Part shown: in pieces, positions 15,532 to 23,868 of the stretch
How positions within the stretch are numbered: position 1 is the stretch's first letter
How the letters are laid out: every line of letters starts with the position of its first letter
Notes under the pieces: model-generated
Seen by the model: only the letters and a program-made list of their open reading frames with translations
Told to the model about the DNA's origin: nothing
Database searches by the model: none
Position numbers and translations under genes: made by a program
Origin: an uncultured Lachnospiraceae bacterium
Lineage (GTDB): Bacteria > Bacillota > Clostridia > Lachnospirales > Lachnospiraceae
Length of the DNA: 61,813 nucleotides
Reading direction: 5' to 3'
Assembly (NCBI GenBank): GCA_910588965.1
Contig: CAJUSO010000017.1
Span: 1 to 61,813, forward strand

Positions 15532-15768
15532 TTAGGGAATGGGGTAATAACGGGGCAATTCCACCCTCGCATCCAAATAGGCCGCCTGGGCCATTTCCCC
15601 TGTACGCCTGAGCCTCTCACCCTTACGGCGCATATATTCGTTAACCAGCCAATCCAGCTGGGCGCTTATCTTCATGCATTCCTGTGTATTTAACCCCTTG
15701 GCTGCCTCTGCATCCAATTCCTTGCGCAAAGCCTCAATTTCTATCTGTAGGTTATGCAAACCATCCAT
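15532..15768 (-). CDS. Spo0E-like aspartyl-phosphate phosphatase
   Basis: A 78-residue helical protein with the Spo0E-family motif at residues 35-42 (SAQLDWLV, compare S-Q-x-L-D-x-L-I) followed by NEYMR. Members dephosphorylate Spo0A-P or related regulators and delay sporulation. It fits with the sporulation genes further along the window. Start: AAGGAGGCATAAGAGG before ATG. The actual target is not known; Lachnospiraceae often carry several such small proteins. Confidence 0.82.
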   Translation of the reverse strand: MDGLHNLQIEIEALRKELDAEAAKGLNTQECMKISAQLDWLVNEYMRRKGERLRRTGEMAQAAYLDARVELPRYYPIP

Positions 15769-15871
15769 CCTCTTATGCCTCCTTGCCGTACTAGTATGAT
15801 GAAAGAATGATGCATATGGGAACCCATTCCGCTAAGATGCCGCGGCATCTTAGCGCTTTCCCCACAGCTTC

Positions 15872-16459
15872 CTATGCTGCCTGCAGGAATTCCTCTGCCT
15901 TCGTCAGCAAAATAACCGCCTCCACCACTTGCTGGCATAGGACTACAATCTGGCGGCAGTCCCCTTCCACCGTGTTCTTTAGCTTCACGTATGCCTCATG
16001 GTGGCTCTGGATATAATCACAGATGGCTTCTATACTGTCCAGGCCCTGGGCAGGCTCCCAAGCCTCCCTGTTCTTCTCTGCCTCGCCGCTCCTAATGTAC
16101 TCCCTCAGCCCTTTTTTCAGATGCTTTTCATAAATGCAATGATCCTTCAGGCTCCCTGTATAATGGGCATTATGGGGGAATGTAAAGTAATCTGCAACAT
16201 AGTGGATGGCCTCTCCCAGATTACGGTAGAACACCCTCTGGTTCACCTGGTCTTTCAGCTGCCTCTCCACTAACTCTTTCAGTTCCTCCTGGAACTTGGG
16301 GAATGTCCCCTCTATTTCATGTTTTTCTGTAAAAAAAGAAGGCTTACAGTCTGGCAGAATGCTCCCTAAATAAAAAGCTTTCTTATGCTTCACCAGTTCC
16401 TGCTCCTCCAAGCTATCCACAATATATTTCGCCAATGATATATGAGATTTCTTCCGCAT
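15872..16459 (-). CDS. Zinc-dependent phospholipase C family protein
   Basis: A 195-residue, mostly helical protein with the His/Asp pattern of the zinc-dependent PLC/S1-P1 nuclease fold: HISLAKY near the N-terminus, GSILPDCKPSF, GEAIHYVADYFTFPHNAHY and HCIYEKHL. There is no signal peptide, so unlike the secreted clostridial toxins this one should be cytoplasmic; similar short proteins are common in Clostridia and have no known substrate. Start: ACGGAGGTCAGG then ATG. A long inverted repeat lies about 35-90 bases upstream. Confidence 0.75.
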   Translation of the reverse strand: MRKKSHISLAKYIVDSLEEQELVKHKKAFYLGSILPDCKPSFFTEKHEIEGTFPKFQEELKELVERQLKDQVNQRVFYRNLGEAIHYVADYFTFPHNAHYTGSLKDHCIYEKHLKKGLREYIRSGEAEKNREAWEPAQGLDSIEAICDYIQSHHEAYVKLKNTVEGDCRQIVVLCQQVVEAVILLTKAEEFLQAA

Positions 16460-16495
16460 CCTGACCTCCGTGCTAAAATTTCATCCATGGCGCAA

Positions 16496-16549
16496 GAACA
16501 GGAAGTAGAACACTGCCCTTACGGCACAGTCTTATTCTACTTCCTGTTC
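16496..16549. repeat. 15-bp inverted repeat in the leader of the PLC-family gene
   Basis: GAACAGGAAGTAGAA (16496-16510) and its exact complement (16535-16549) enclose a shorter imperfect stem (ACTGCC/GGCACAGT). On the plus strand CTTATTTTTTC follows, as in a terminator, but no plus-strand gene is upstream. On the minus strand it lies between the DUF1540 gene and the PLC-family start codon, so it may terminate the former or act in the leader of the latter. Confidence 0.65.
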
Positions 16550-16652
16550 CTTATTTTTTCAAGTACTTTTTTTAATTTACAGGATTTACCGATAGGAACC
16601 TGACAGTTTTCCTTTCGGCCGTCCTGCCTGTGCAGTTATGGGACCTGCGGCT

Positions 16653-16970
16653 TTACTTGCAATGGCAGTCAAAGCTTGCGCATTCCGTTTCCCCGCAGGT
16701 GCAGGCATTGCTCCCGGCAATCCCGATTTCCTCTGCCTGGCATTTGCAGTTCTGGTTAAACCCGCAGTTGGTGGCATGGCACTTCACATCCGTATCCTCG
16801 CAGGCATGGCCTACGGAATTGGTCATGCTGCCGCGCCTTTCCTGAAAGCTCTCACAGCGGGTCTCATTGGGCCTGGAGGCATCCTGGCCGCCAATCTCAA
16901 TATCATTCCTGGAACAGAGCTGGTCTTCGTTGTACATGCAATTCTTTGCTGAGCATTTTAACCTTGTCAT
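16653..16970 (-). CDS. Cysteine-rich protein with two DUF1540-like repeats
   Basis: A 105-residue protein with two cysteine-rich repeats of the DUF1540 type (about residues 4-40: LKCSAKNCMYNEDQLC ... RCESF; and 61-100: VKCHATNCGFNQNCKC ... ECASF). Each has the C-x(4)-C-x-(Y/F)-N-x-x-x-x-C pattern, probably binding metal. The family is widespread in Clostridia and of unknown role. Start at 16970, seven bases after AAAGGAG; a longer reading frame lacks a ribosome binding site. Confidence 0.85.
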   Translation of the reverse strand: MTRLKCSAKNCMYNEDQLCSRNDIEIGGQDASRPNETRCESFQERRGSMTNSVGHACEDTDVKCHATNCGFNQNCKCQAEEIGIAGSNACTCGETECASFDCHCK

Positions 16971-17070
16971 GTCAGATCTCCTTTTCCTAAGTTCTTGTCC
17001 CGTATCAATCAACCGGGCGTAACTTAGTATCCCTAAAAAGGAGGGGATTTATACGCTCCTATCTCTGTCT

Positions 17071-17167
17071 TGGCCGCCTATGCAAAAAACTTTATTTTCC
17101 CTGCCGCCCTTGCCTCTTCCCTGCCCTGGCCGCCTATGCAAAAAACTTTATTTTCCCTGCCGCCCTT
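17071..17167. repeat. Direct duplication of 41 bp at the 3' end of thrS
   Basis: Two identical 41-bp copies (17071-17111 and 17127-17167, beginning TGGCCGCCTATGC) are offset by 56 bases. The right copy contains the thrS stop codon and last codons; the left copy lies just beyond it. It looks like a recent tandem duplication. Confidence 0.85.
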
Positions 17168-19121
17168 CCTCTGCCTCTTCCTTGCGTATTTCCTTTGTGC
17201 GGATTTCTTTGCAGATCTGCCCAATAAATTCGCCAATGGGCTTTACGCCTTCATCGCCGGCAAAACGGCTCCGGACGGACACCGTCTTGTCCGCCTCCTC
17301 CTGCTGCCCAACCACCAGCATATAAGGCACCTTCTCCAAACGGCTCTCACGGATTTTGTAGCCAATTTTTTCCGAACGGTTATCTGTGGTGCACAGGATG
17401 CCGTTGGCCTTTAATTCTTTCTCCACCTCTGCGGCATAGGCTTCATACTTATCCGAAATAGGCAGCACGCGCACCTGCTCTGGGCACAGCCATGTGGGGA
17501 ATTTCCCTGCATACTTCTCAATCAGCCATGCCAGCGTCCTCTCGTAGCAGCCCATGGAAGTCCTGTGGATGATATAGGGGCGGGCTTTCTCCCCATTCTG
17601 GTCAATGTAGTACATATCAAACTGGGCGGCCAGGAGGGCGTCCCACTGGATGGTAATCATCGTATCTTCCTTGCCATAGACATTCCTGGCGTTAATGTCA
17701 ATCTTGGGGCCGTAGAAGGCAGCTTCGCCCACCTCTTCCGTATAAGGGATCTGCAGCTCATCCATGATATCCCTCATATGCTGCTGGGTCTCCTCCCATA
17801 CCTCTGGCTCCCCGATGTATTTCCCGCGGTTATCGGGATCCCATTTGGACAGGTGGTAGGTCACATCCTCTTCCACGCCCAAGGTGCTCAGGCAGTACTT
17901 GGCCAGGGCAAGGCATTTCTTAAACTCCTCCACCATCTGGTCAGGCCTTACAATCAGATGCCCCTCGGAAATGGTAAACTGGCGCACCCGGGTCAGGCCG
18001 TGCATCTCCCCGGAATCCTCGTTCCGGAACAAGGTGGAAGTCTCACCATAGCGCAGGGGCAGGTCCCGGTAGGAATGCTGCTCTGCTTTATAGACATAAT
18101 ACTGGAAGGGGCAGGTCATGGGGCGCAGCGCCATCACTTCCTTATCTTTCCCTTCCTCCCCCAGCACGAACATACCGTCCGTATAATGGTCCCAATGGCC
18201 GGAAATCTTATACAGGTCTGACTTGGCCATCAGCGGGGTTTTGGTACGGATATAGCCCCATTCGTTGTCCTCCAGGTCCTCAATCCAGCGCTGCATGGTC
18301 TGGACCATCTTTGCGCCTTTGGGCATCAGCAGGGGCAGGCCCTGGCCAATCACATCCACGGTAGTGAACAGCTTCATCTCACGCCCCAATTTGTTATGGT
18401 CGCGCTTCTTGATATCCTCTAAATGCTCCAGGTAAGCGTTCAGCTCATCCTTGGCGGCAAACGCCGTGCCGTAAATACGCTGGAGCTGCGCCTTGTTGGA
18501 ATCCCCGCGCCAATAAGCCATGGAAGAAGAAATCAGCTTAAAGGCTTTAATGGGCTTGGTGCTCATCAGATGGGGGCCGGCGCATAAGTCCGTAAAGCCC
18601 TCCCCCTGCTTGTAGAAAGAAATTTCCGCATCCTCAGGCAGATCCTCAATCAGTTCCACTTTATAAGGCTCTTCCCTGTCCTTCATAAGCTGGATGGCCT
18701 CTGCCCGGGGCAGCGTGAATTTCTCCAGGCGGTTCCCTTCTTTGATAATCTTCTTCATCTCTTTTTCCAGGTTATCCAAATCTTCCCGGGAAAAGGGCTC
18801 CGCCTCAAAATCATAGTAAAACCCTTCATCGATAGACGGCCCAATTGCCAGCTTGGCATTGGGAAACAGGCGTTTTACGGCTTCCGCCAGCACATGGGAA
18901 CAGGTATGGCGGACTGTCCGGATCCCTTCCCTATCCTTCTGGGTCAGGATGTTAAGCGCACAGTCTTGATCCACAACCGTCCGCAAGTCCACAGCCTTCC
19001 CATCCACTTCCCCGGCGCAGGCCGCCCTGGCTAGCCCTTCGCTGATATCCAGCGCAATGTCATATACGCTCTTTGCCTCTCCATATTCTTTCACTGAACC
19101 GTCTTTTAATGTAACCTTCAT
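17148..19121 (-). CDS. thrS: Threonyl-tRNA synthetase
   Basis: A 657-residue class II aminoacyl-tRNA synthetase with TGS domain (1-65), editing domain (HTCSHVLAEAVKRLFP with later FYKQGEGFTDLCAGPH), catalytic core (MTCPFQYYVYKAEQHSYRDLPLR with zinc ligand cysteine, FRNEDSGEMHGLTRVRQF as motif 2, HRTSMGCYERTLAWLIE as motif 3) and anticodon-binding domain. The start at 19121 follows AAGGAGGATTTACC; upstream in-frame sequence belongs to the T-box leader. It is slightly longer than usual because of a charged C-terminal tail (KEEAEEGRQGK) next to a duplicated 41-bp segment. Confidence 0.97.
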   Translation of the reverse strand: MKVTLKDGSVKEYGEAKSVYDIALDISEGLARAACAGEVDGKAVDLRTVVDQDCALNILTQKDREGIRTVRHTCSHVLAEAVKRLFPNAKLAIGPSIDEGFYYDFEAEPFSREDLDNLEKEMKKIIKEGNRLEKFTLPRAEAIQLMKDREEPYKVELIEDLPEDAEISFYKQGEGFTDLCAGPHLMSTKPIKAFKLISSSMAYWRGDSNKAQLQRIYGTAFAAKDELNAYLEHLEDIKKRDHNKLGREMKLFTTVDVIGQGLPLLMPKGAKMVQTMQRWIEDLEDNEWGYIRTKTPLMAKSDLYKISGHWDHYTDGMFVLGEEGKDKEVMALRPMTCPFQYYVYKAEQHSYRDLPLRYGETSTLFRNEDSGEMHGLTRVRQFTISEGHLIVRPDQMVEEFKKCLALAKYCLSTLGVEEDVTYHLSKWDPDNRGKYIGEPEVWEETQQHMRDIMDELQIPYTEEVGEAAFYGPKIDINARNVYGKEDTMITIQWDALLAAQFDMYYIDQNGEKARPYIIHRTSMGCYERTLAWLIEKYAGKFPTWLCPEQVRVLPISDKYEAYAAEVEKELKANGILCTTDNRSEKIGYKIRESRLEKVPYMLVVGQQEEADKTVSVRSRFAGDEGVKPIGEFIGQICKEIRTKEIRKEEAEEGRQGK

Positions 19122-19185
19122 GGTAAATCCTCCTTCAATTATTCGGTTGGCGCAAATCCAACCCGGCCTTTCCCTGCCGCATGGC

Positions 19186-19232
19186 AAAAACGCCCCGTAC
19201 ATGCCACACCAACGGTAGCGATGCACGGGACG
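19186..19232 (-). terminator. T-box terminator before thrS
   Basis: On the minus strand CGTCCCGTGCAT pairs with ATGTACGGGGCG and is followed by TTTTT. Part of its left arm overlaps the T-box antiterminator sequence, as expected for charged-tRNA-dependent termination. Confidence 0.9.
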
Positions 19233-19534
19233 TAAAATACGCGGTTCCACCCTGCTTGCCCTGCTTCTTTCACACAGGGCCACTCATTCTGATGGTAACG
19301 GAATCACCGGGCTATTTGAAAGCCGCTCCAAGGTGGTCTTCGGCTGCTGCCTGCCAAGCCGCTTCCAGCACCAATACGGATCCGTATGGGCGGCTCTCTC
19401 TGCGCGCTCCCCCTGCCTTAGCCTGCCCCATGCCTGCCAAAAGCCGCAGGGAAGGCGTCTGTTTCTCCTATGCCAGGCGGGAAAATCACCAGCATTCCAC
19501 AGCTTACTCTTCTTGTCAACGCTTTTTCTTATAA
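19186..19534 (-). promoter_or_regulatory. T-box leader of thrS (threonine)
   Basis: The invariant T-box AGGGTGGAACCGCG is at 19240-19253 on the minus strand, followed by the terminator. Upstream is a Stem I-like region with AGAGAG and GGTGCTGGAAG elements and the segment CCGAAGACCACCTTGG, in which ACC is the likely threonine specifier codon. Uncharged tRNA-Thr would stabilise the antiterminator and switch thrS on. The exact stem borders are not resolved by eye. Confidence 0.93.
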
Positions 19535-19540
19535 TGGTAT

Positions 19541-19569
19541 AATATAAACCTTTTCCCCTGGTTTGTAAA
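19541..19569 (-). promoter_or_regulatory. Promoter of the thrS T-box unit
   Basis: TTTACA (19564-19569) and TATATT (19541-19546) on the minus strand with 17-base spacing, directly upstream of the T-box leader. A TTGACA at about 19515 lacks a matching -10 box and was not chosen. Confidence 0.65.
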
Positions 19570-19670
19570 GAGGGGATTTTATTCCTGCACTGCAAATCCA
19601 ACGCCCCGTTGCCTGCAGCGGGGTATCCGGCCTTTCCCCTCCTGGGGGGCCGGCTGCCTGGGACAGCTGC

Positions 19671-20177
19671 CTATTTGTTCCTGCCGCAGCATTTCTTATA
19701 TTTCTTGCCGCTGCCGCAAGGGCAGGGGTCATTGGGGTATACTTTCTTTTCTTTCCGGACGGTGCCGGATTTCTTCTGCTCCAGGTACAGCCTGTGCCTG
19801 GTGTCTTCATCGTAAATCTTCTCCCACTGGGGCAGTTCATAGAGCCAGTCCGCCTTGGCGTCCACCATGTTCTTATACAGCTTCTCTTTGTCAAAGGCAA
19901 GGCTTACCTTCGTGTCTTCTTCCATTTCCTCGATTGGGTTTTCCTGGATCAGGCTTTCATTAATCCCATCCAGGAACCCTGTCATCTCCATGACAGACAA
20001 GCCATATTTCTCTGCCAGTTCCTTCACGGTCCCTTCTACCACTTCATCTGGGTTCTCCAGTAATTTTTCATAAACGCCTTTTTCCAGGAGGAAATACCGT
20101 TCCCAAAAACGTTTGATTTCTCCCTTATCGGTCTCCTGATTATATGCAATACCTTTCCACTGCTCTAATAATGCCAT
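19671..20177 (-). CDS. SEC-C motif protein
   Basis: A 168-residue mostly helical, acidic protein ending in a SEC-C zinc motif (NDPCPCGSGKKYKKCCGRNK), the same metal-binding tail found on SecA. The body (for example EGTVKELAEKYGLSVMEMTGFLDGIN) resembles other stand-alone SEC-C proteins of Firmicutes of unknown role. The ATG at 20177 was preferred because AAAGGATGG lies in the proper range; an ATG four codons earlier directly abuts AAAGG. Confidence 0.82.
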   Translation of the reverse strand: MALLEQWKGIAYNQETDKGEIKRFWERYFLLEKGVYEKLLENPDEVVEGTVKELAEKYGLSVMEMTGFLDGINESLIQENPIEEMEEDTKVSLAFDKEKLYKNMVDAKADWLYELPQWEKIYDEDTRHRLYLEQKKSGTVRKEKKVYPNDPCPCGSGKKYKKCCGRNK

Positions 20178-20405
20178 GTCAAATACCATCCTTTGCAAAA
20201 AATCAAAATATTGTTATAGTTACGGGCATCCAAAACCTGTATATACGGCCTGATGGATCAAAACAGAACATAGGCAAGGAATCCTCCTAAGATTTCCCAT
20301 TTTCTGTATTTCCGCATACATAGGATAGTATAACTCATTTCCCTAAGTTTTTCAAAGGATTTTTTTCAGATTTTTGCATTTCATATAACTAATAGGCCGG
20401 ATTCC

Positions 20406-20436
20406 GTAACTATGGAGCCGAAGGCTGGATAGTTAC
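20406..20436. other. Hairpin after hflC
   Basis: GTAACTAT (20406-20413) and ATAGTTAC (20429-20436) form an 8-bp stem with a short inner AGCC/GGCT stem. There is no clear T-tract on either side. It may end the hflK-hflC transcript. The rest of 20178-20445 shows no gene. Confidence 0.4.
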
Positions 20437-20445
20437 CATTCCATT

Positions 20446-21333
20446 TTATTCGGCATGGTAAAACAGCTCTGCAATGGGCGAATCCTTATCCAGCACAATG
20501 GTGTTGCCCTGGTTCTTTAAAGTAGCTTTCATGGCGTCCAGCTGCCGCACGAAGCGGTAGAAATCCGCCTTATCCTCATCATTATAAGCGTCGCTTAAAA
20601 TCCTCATGTACTCCGCTTCCCCTTCGGCCACGGTCGTGTCCGCCTTCTTCTGTGCCTGCGCCAGCATTACCGTAGTCTTCTCGTCCGTGTCATTCTTAAT
20701 CTTCTGTGCCTCCTGCTCCCCCTTGGCCTTGTAGGAAGCCGCAATGTTCCCCCGCTCGGAAACCATCCGCTTATAGACTGCCTCTTTATTCTCACTTGGC
20801 AGATCCAGCATTTTGGTCTCAATCTTCGCCACTTTAATCCCATAGGCTTCCAAATTGTCCCCCAGCTTCTCCGTCAGCTGTATGGCAAGCTCCCCGTCAC
20901 GGCCGGAAATCACTTCCTCCTGGGTTAGGCTGCTAATCACGTTTTTCAATGCGTTGTACACATTGGAACTGATCCTGGACTCCGCATTCTGCTGGGAGCC
21001 GCTCAGCTTCTGGATGAATTTGACAGGGTCTTCAATCCTCCACAGCACAAAGCAGTCTGAGATCATGGATTTTTTGTCCGATGTCATCACCTCGCTGGCC
21101 GCCAGGTCGCTTAGAATCAATTTGCTGCTGATACTTGTCTCTGTCTGGATAAACGGGATCTTAAAGCCTAGCCCATAGGGGTTGCTGTCTGCCGTATCCA
21201 CGCGTACAATCTTCCCAAATTGCTTGATGACCCGGTACTCCCCTGGCTTCGTCACTACCGCTGACGTCCAAACCAGGGCCAGCAACAACACCAGCGCTGT
21301 CACGGTAAATGTTTTTTTCCTATTTGTTTTCAT
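20446..21333 (-). CDS. hflC: SPFH/band 7 protein, HflC-type
   Basis: A 295-residue membrane-anchored protein: one N-terminal membrane segment (about 7-27), then an SPFH domain (GEYRVIKQFGKIVRVDT, DCFVLWRIEDPVKFIQKLSG) and a long coiled coil rich in Ala, Lys and Glu (RGNIAASYKAKGEQEAQKIK). HflC and HflK form a large membrane cage modulating the FtsH protease in other bacteria; ftsH is not in the window. The ATG at 21333 was chosen; a GTG at 21342 with AAAGGA close by is possible. It follows hflK by some 70 bases. Confidence 0.85.
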   Translation of the reverse strand: MKTNRKKTFTVTALVLLLALVWTSAVVTKPGEYRVIKQFGKIVRVDTADSNPYGLGFKIPFIQTETSISSKLILSDLAASEVMTSDKKSMISDCFVLWRIEDPVKFIQKLSGSQQNAESRISSNVYNALKNVISSLTQEEVISGRDGELAIQLTEKLGDNLEAYGIKVAKIETKMLDLPSENKEAVYKRMVSERGNIAASYKAKGEQEAQKIKNDTDEKTTVMLAQAQKKADTTVAEGEAEYMRILSDAYNDEDKADFYRFVRQLDAMKATLKNQGNTIVLDKDSPIAELFYHAE

Positions 21334-21405
21334 TTTCTTCACGGTTCCTTTCTGCACCTGTACCTGCCGTCCCTTTTGCCTGCCCCATAGGCCGCCTATG
21401 GGACT

Positions 21406-22611
21406 TTATTCGCCCTCTAACTCGTCTTCGTCCTCTATCACTTCCACGTCTTCCACATCTTCTTCCTCTTCTGTATCCTCTGCACCCTCATCAGCATCCT
21501 CTTCCTCCCTGGCAGCCCTCTGGCTCCCACTGGACCTGGCGCTGCCGTCCCCGCTGCCTGCAGGATCCCCATTATCCCCTGCCGCACCGGTTCTTGTACC
21601 ATCAGAACCGCCCTGCTGGCCGATACTGGTAAAGGGGCTTAAAGGAAGCAGCGTCTGCGTCCCCCCGTCTGTAATGTAAACCTTCATGTTGGGGAGGATA
21701 TCTTCCATCGCCTCGTAAAACATCCGCTGTTTGGTAATCAGCGGGAACTTTGCATATTCTTCATAAAGGGAGTTAAAACGGGCTGCCTGCCCCTGCGCAT
21801 CCGCAATCAAAGACTCTTTCTTGGCATTTGCATCTTTGATAATCTTATCCGCATCTGCCTCGGCCTTAGGGATACGGGTATTGGCGTCAGCATTGGCATT
21901 ATTGATTGCCGTATCCATGCCCTGCTTGGCGTCCTCCACATTTTTAAAGGCGCGCTTCACTTCCTCTGTAGGCACTTCTGCGTCCTGGATGACCGCATTC
22001 GTAACCTGGATCCCTATATCCTCCTGTTCCAGCCGCTCTTGGAGTTTTTCTTTGACGCTGGCCTGGATCTGGTATTTCCCCGTAGTCAGGACGTCGTCCA
22101 CCTTACAAGTGCCGACCGTATCCCGTATGTAGCTCTGCGCCAAATCCTTCACCACGATTTCCGGGGTTTCGGAGGCATAGAGGTATTTCACGGGATCCGT
22201 AATCTGGTATTCAAAGTAGAAATCCACATTTACAAAATTGTAATCGCTGGTAATCATGAAGGACTCCCCCTCCACAGACGCATCGGACTCCAGTTCATAC
22301 CCAATGGAAAATTGCTTTGCCGCCTTGCTGACCTTAATCACCTGCTGGAAATAAGGAATCTTGAACTTCATGCCTGGGGTCTCCACAATCTGGGTATTCC
22401 CAAGGGTGCGGATGACCCCATACTCATCCTCCTGCAGGAAAAATACGGTATTAAAAAGCGTGAGCGCCAGCAAAATGCCCAATATGGCCCTCCCTGCTAT
22501 GGCTATGGCCTTATCCTTCTTATCGCCGCCCCCCTGGGGCGCGCTCCCGCCAGGCCCTGCCTCATCATAAATGCCCGGGGTATCTTCTTTCCTGCCTTTT
22601 TTCTTTTTCAT
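21406..22611 (-). CDS. hflK: SPFH/band 7 protein, HflK-type
   Basis: A 401-residue partner of the HflC-like protein. Gly/Lys-rich cytoplasmic N-terminus, one membrane segment (about 37-57), SPFH domain (EDEYGVIRTLGNTQIVETPGMKF split here, DYNFVNVDFYFEYQITDPVKY, QSYIRDTVGTCKVDDVL), coiled coil (KAEADADKIIKDANAKKESLI) and a very acidic tail of about 35 residues (EEEDADEGAEDTEEEEDVED). Start: AAAGGAGAACAGG then ATG. Gene order hflK-hflC is the usual one. The acidic tail is longer than in enterobacterial HflK. Confidence 0.86.
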   Translation of the reverse strand: MKKKKGRKEDTPGIYDEAGPGGSAPQGGGDKKDKAIAIAGRAILGILLALTLFNTVFFLQEDEYGVIRTLGNTQIVETPGMKFKIPYFQQVIKVSKAAKQFSIGYELESDASVEGESFMITSDYNFVNVDFYFEYQITDPVKYLYASETPEIVVKDLAQSYIRDTVGTCKVDDVLTTGKYQIQASVKEKLQERLEQEDIGIQVTNAVIQDAEVPTEEVKRAFKNVEDAKQGMDTAINNANADANTRIPKAEADADKIIKDANAKKESLIADAQGQAARFNSLYEEYAKFPLITKQRMFYEAMEDILPNMKVYITDGGTQTLLPLSPFTSIGQQGGSDGTRTGAAGDNGDPAGSGDGSARSSGSQRAAREEEDADEGAEDTEEEEDVEDVEVIEDEDELEGE

Positions 22612-22719
22612 CCTGTTCTCCTTTCTCCTGCGCTATTTTGGCCCTAACATAAAAGCTTCTTTGCACTTCCATTATAACCGTTTTGCACCAGCGCTGCAAT
22701 TGTTTCCGTAAAACGGTAA

Positions 22720-23868
22720 TTATGCCCGGACCTTCATCCTGCTTACCAGCAGGCCTGCGGCAAAAAACGCTGCGGAAAACGCCAGCACCATGAAGAAGGA
22801 CTGGTACACAGGCAAAGCCCCCGCCAGGCTTTTGGCCTTCTGGATTTCTTCATTTGCGGCCACATACCAGTAAGAAGGCACAAATTTGGCAATCTTCCTT
22901 GCCGCATCCCCCATAAATTCCATTGGCACGAAGACGCCGCCCAGGAAACTGAAGCCCAGGCCGAAGATATTGCTCATAATATTCAGTTCTGCCACGTTCT
23001 GCACCAGCTGCACGGAAAACCAGGCCACGCTCAAGGCGCACAAGGCAAACAGGAAGGCATTTGCCGCGCTCAGCGCACCCTTAAGGCTGAACAGAAAGGC
23101 TTTGTCTATCAGGCAGGCTGCCAGGATAAAAAGCGCATACACCGCCAGGATATAAACCATGCAGCCCAGCAGCAGCTGTATATTCTGCCTTAGGAAAGGC
23201 ATGGCTGAGCATTGGTTCCTGGCGGACAGGTCTTTCTCTTTAAAAGTCTTTACCACGGCGCCCACGCCCAGTATCATCAGCACCAGGAACACATAGGGGA
23301 TATACTGGAAGAAATAATACCCGCTTGGCAGCGTCTCTTTGGCTTCCTCTTCCAGGTAGCCCACCGCCGGCTCCTGCTCCAGGGCTTTTGAAACCTTGCC
23401 GGCTATTTCCTCCACGCCGTAGCCCGCCGCCAGGTACAAAGAAGCTGCCTGCAGGTACTGCCCTATTTCATTTTCCATAAAATGGGCGCTGCTGCTGCCA
23501 GGCACGACAGTCCCCTCCAGCAGCCCCTCCTTTGCCCCAGACTCCATTTTTTCTGTAAAATCCTCTGGGATGGCCAGCACATAATCAATACGCTGGAAAT
23601 ACATGGCATCCTGCAGGGCTTCCTTCCCCTTCGGCATCCCCTGCAGGTTATGGCGCCTGCCCAGGTATTCCGTCAATGCCTCCCCCAGGCTTCCCCGGTC
23701 TTGGTTATCTACCGCAACAGAGAGGGACACATTTGAAAAATCTTCTTCCCCCCTGTCCTCCAGCACGCTGCTTAAAATCAGCGTCAGCACCATATAGATG
23801 GATATATACATCAGCAGCGATGCTTTCTTTTTTTTCAGCACGATGAAAAACGCTTTAAATACTTGCAT
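22720..23868 (-). CDS. ABC-2 type transporter permease
   Basis: A 382-residue permease in the ABC-2 arrangement: a first membrane helix (about 16-33), a large external domain of about 150 residues, then five membrane helices. The start overlaps the preceding permease by 14 bases, and AAGGAGGGAACGGT precedes the ATG. With its sister permease and the ATPase it forms an exporter of unknown cargo, often drugs, lipids or peptides in this family (YhgE/NatB/ DrrB-like). Confidence 0.88.
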   Translation of the reverse strand: MQVFKAFFIVLKKKKASLLMYISIYMVLTLILSSVLEDRGEEDFSNVSLSVAVDNQDRGSLGEALTEYLGRRHNLQGMPKGKEALQDAMYFQRIDYVLAIPEDFTEKMESGAKEGLLEGTVVPGSSSAHFMENEIGQYLQAASLYLAAGYGVEEIAGKVSKALEQEPAVGYLEEEAKETLPSGYYFFQYIPYVFLVLMILGVGAVVKTFKEKDLSARNQCSAMPFLRQNIQLLLGCMVYILAVYALFILAACLIDKAFLFSLKGALSAANAFLFALCALSVAWFSVQLVQNVAELNIMSNIFGLGFSFLGGVFVPMEFMGDAARKIAKFVPSYWYVAANEEIQKAKSLAGALPVYQSFFMVLAFSAAFFAAGLLVSRMKVRA

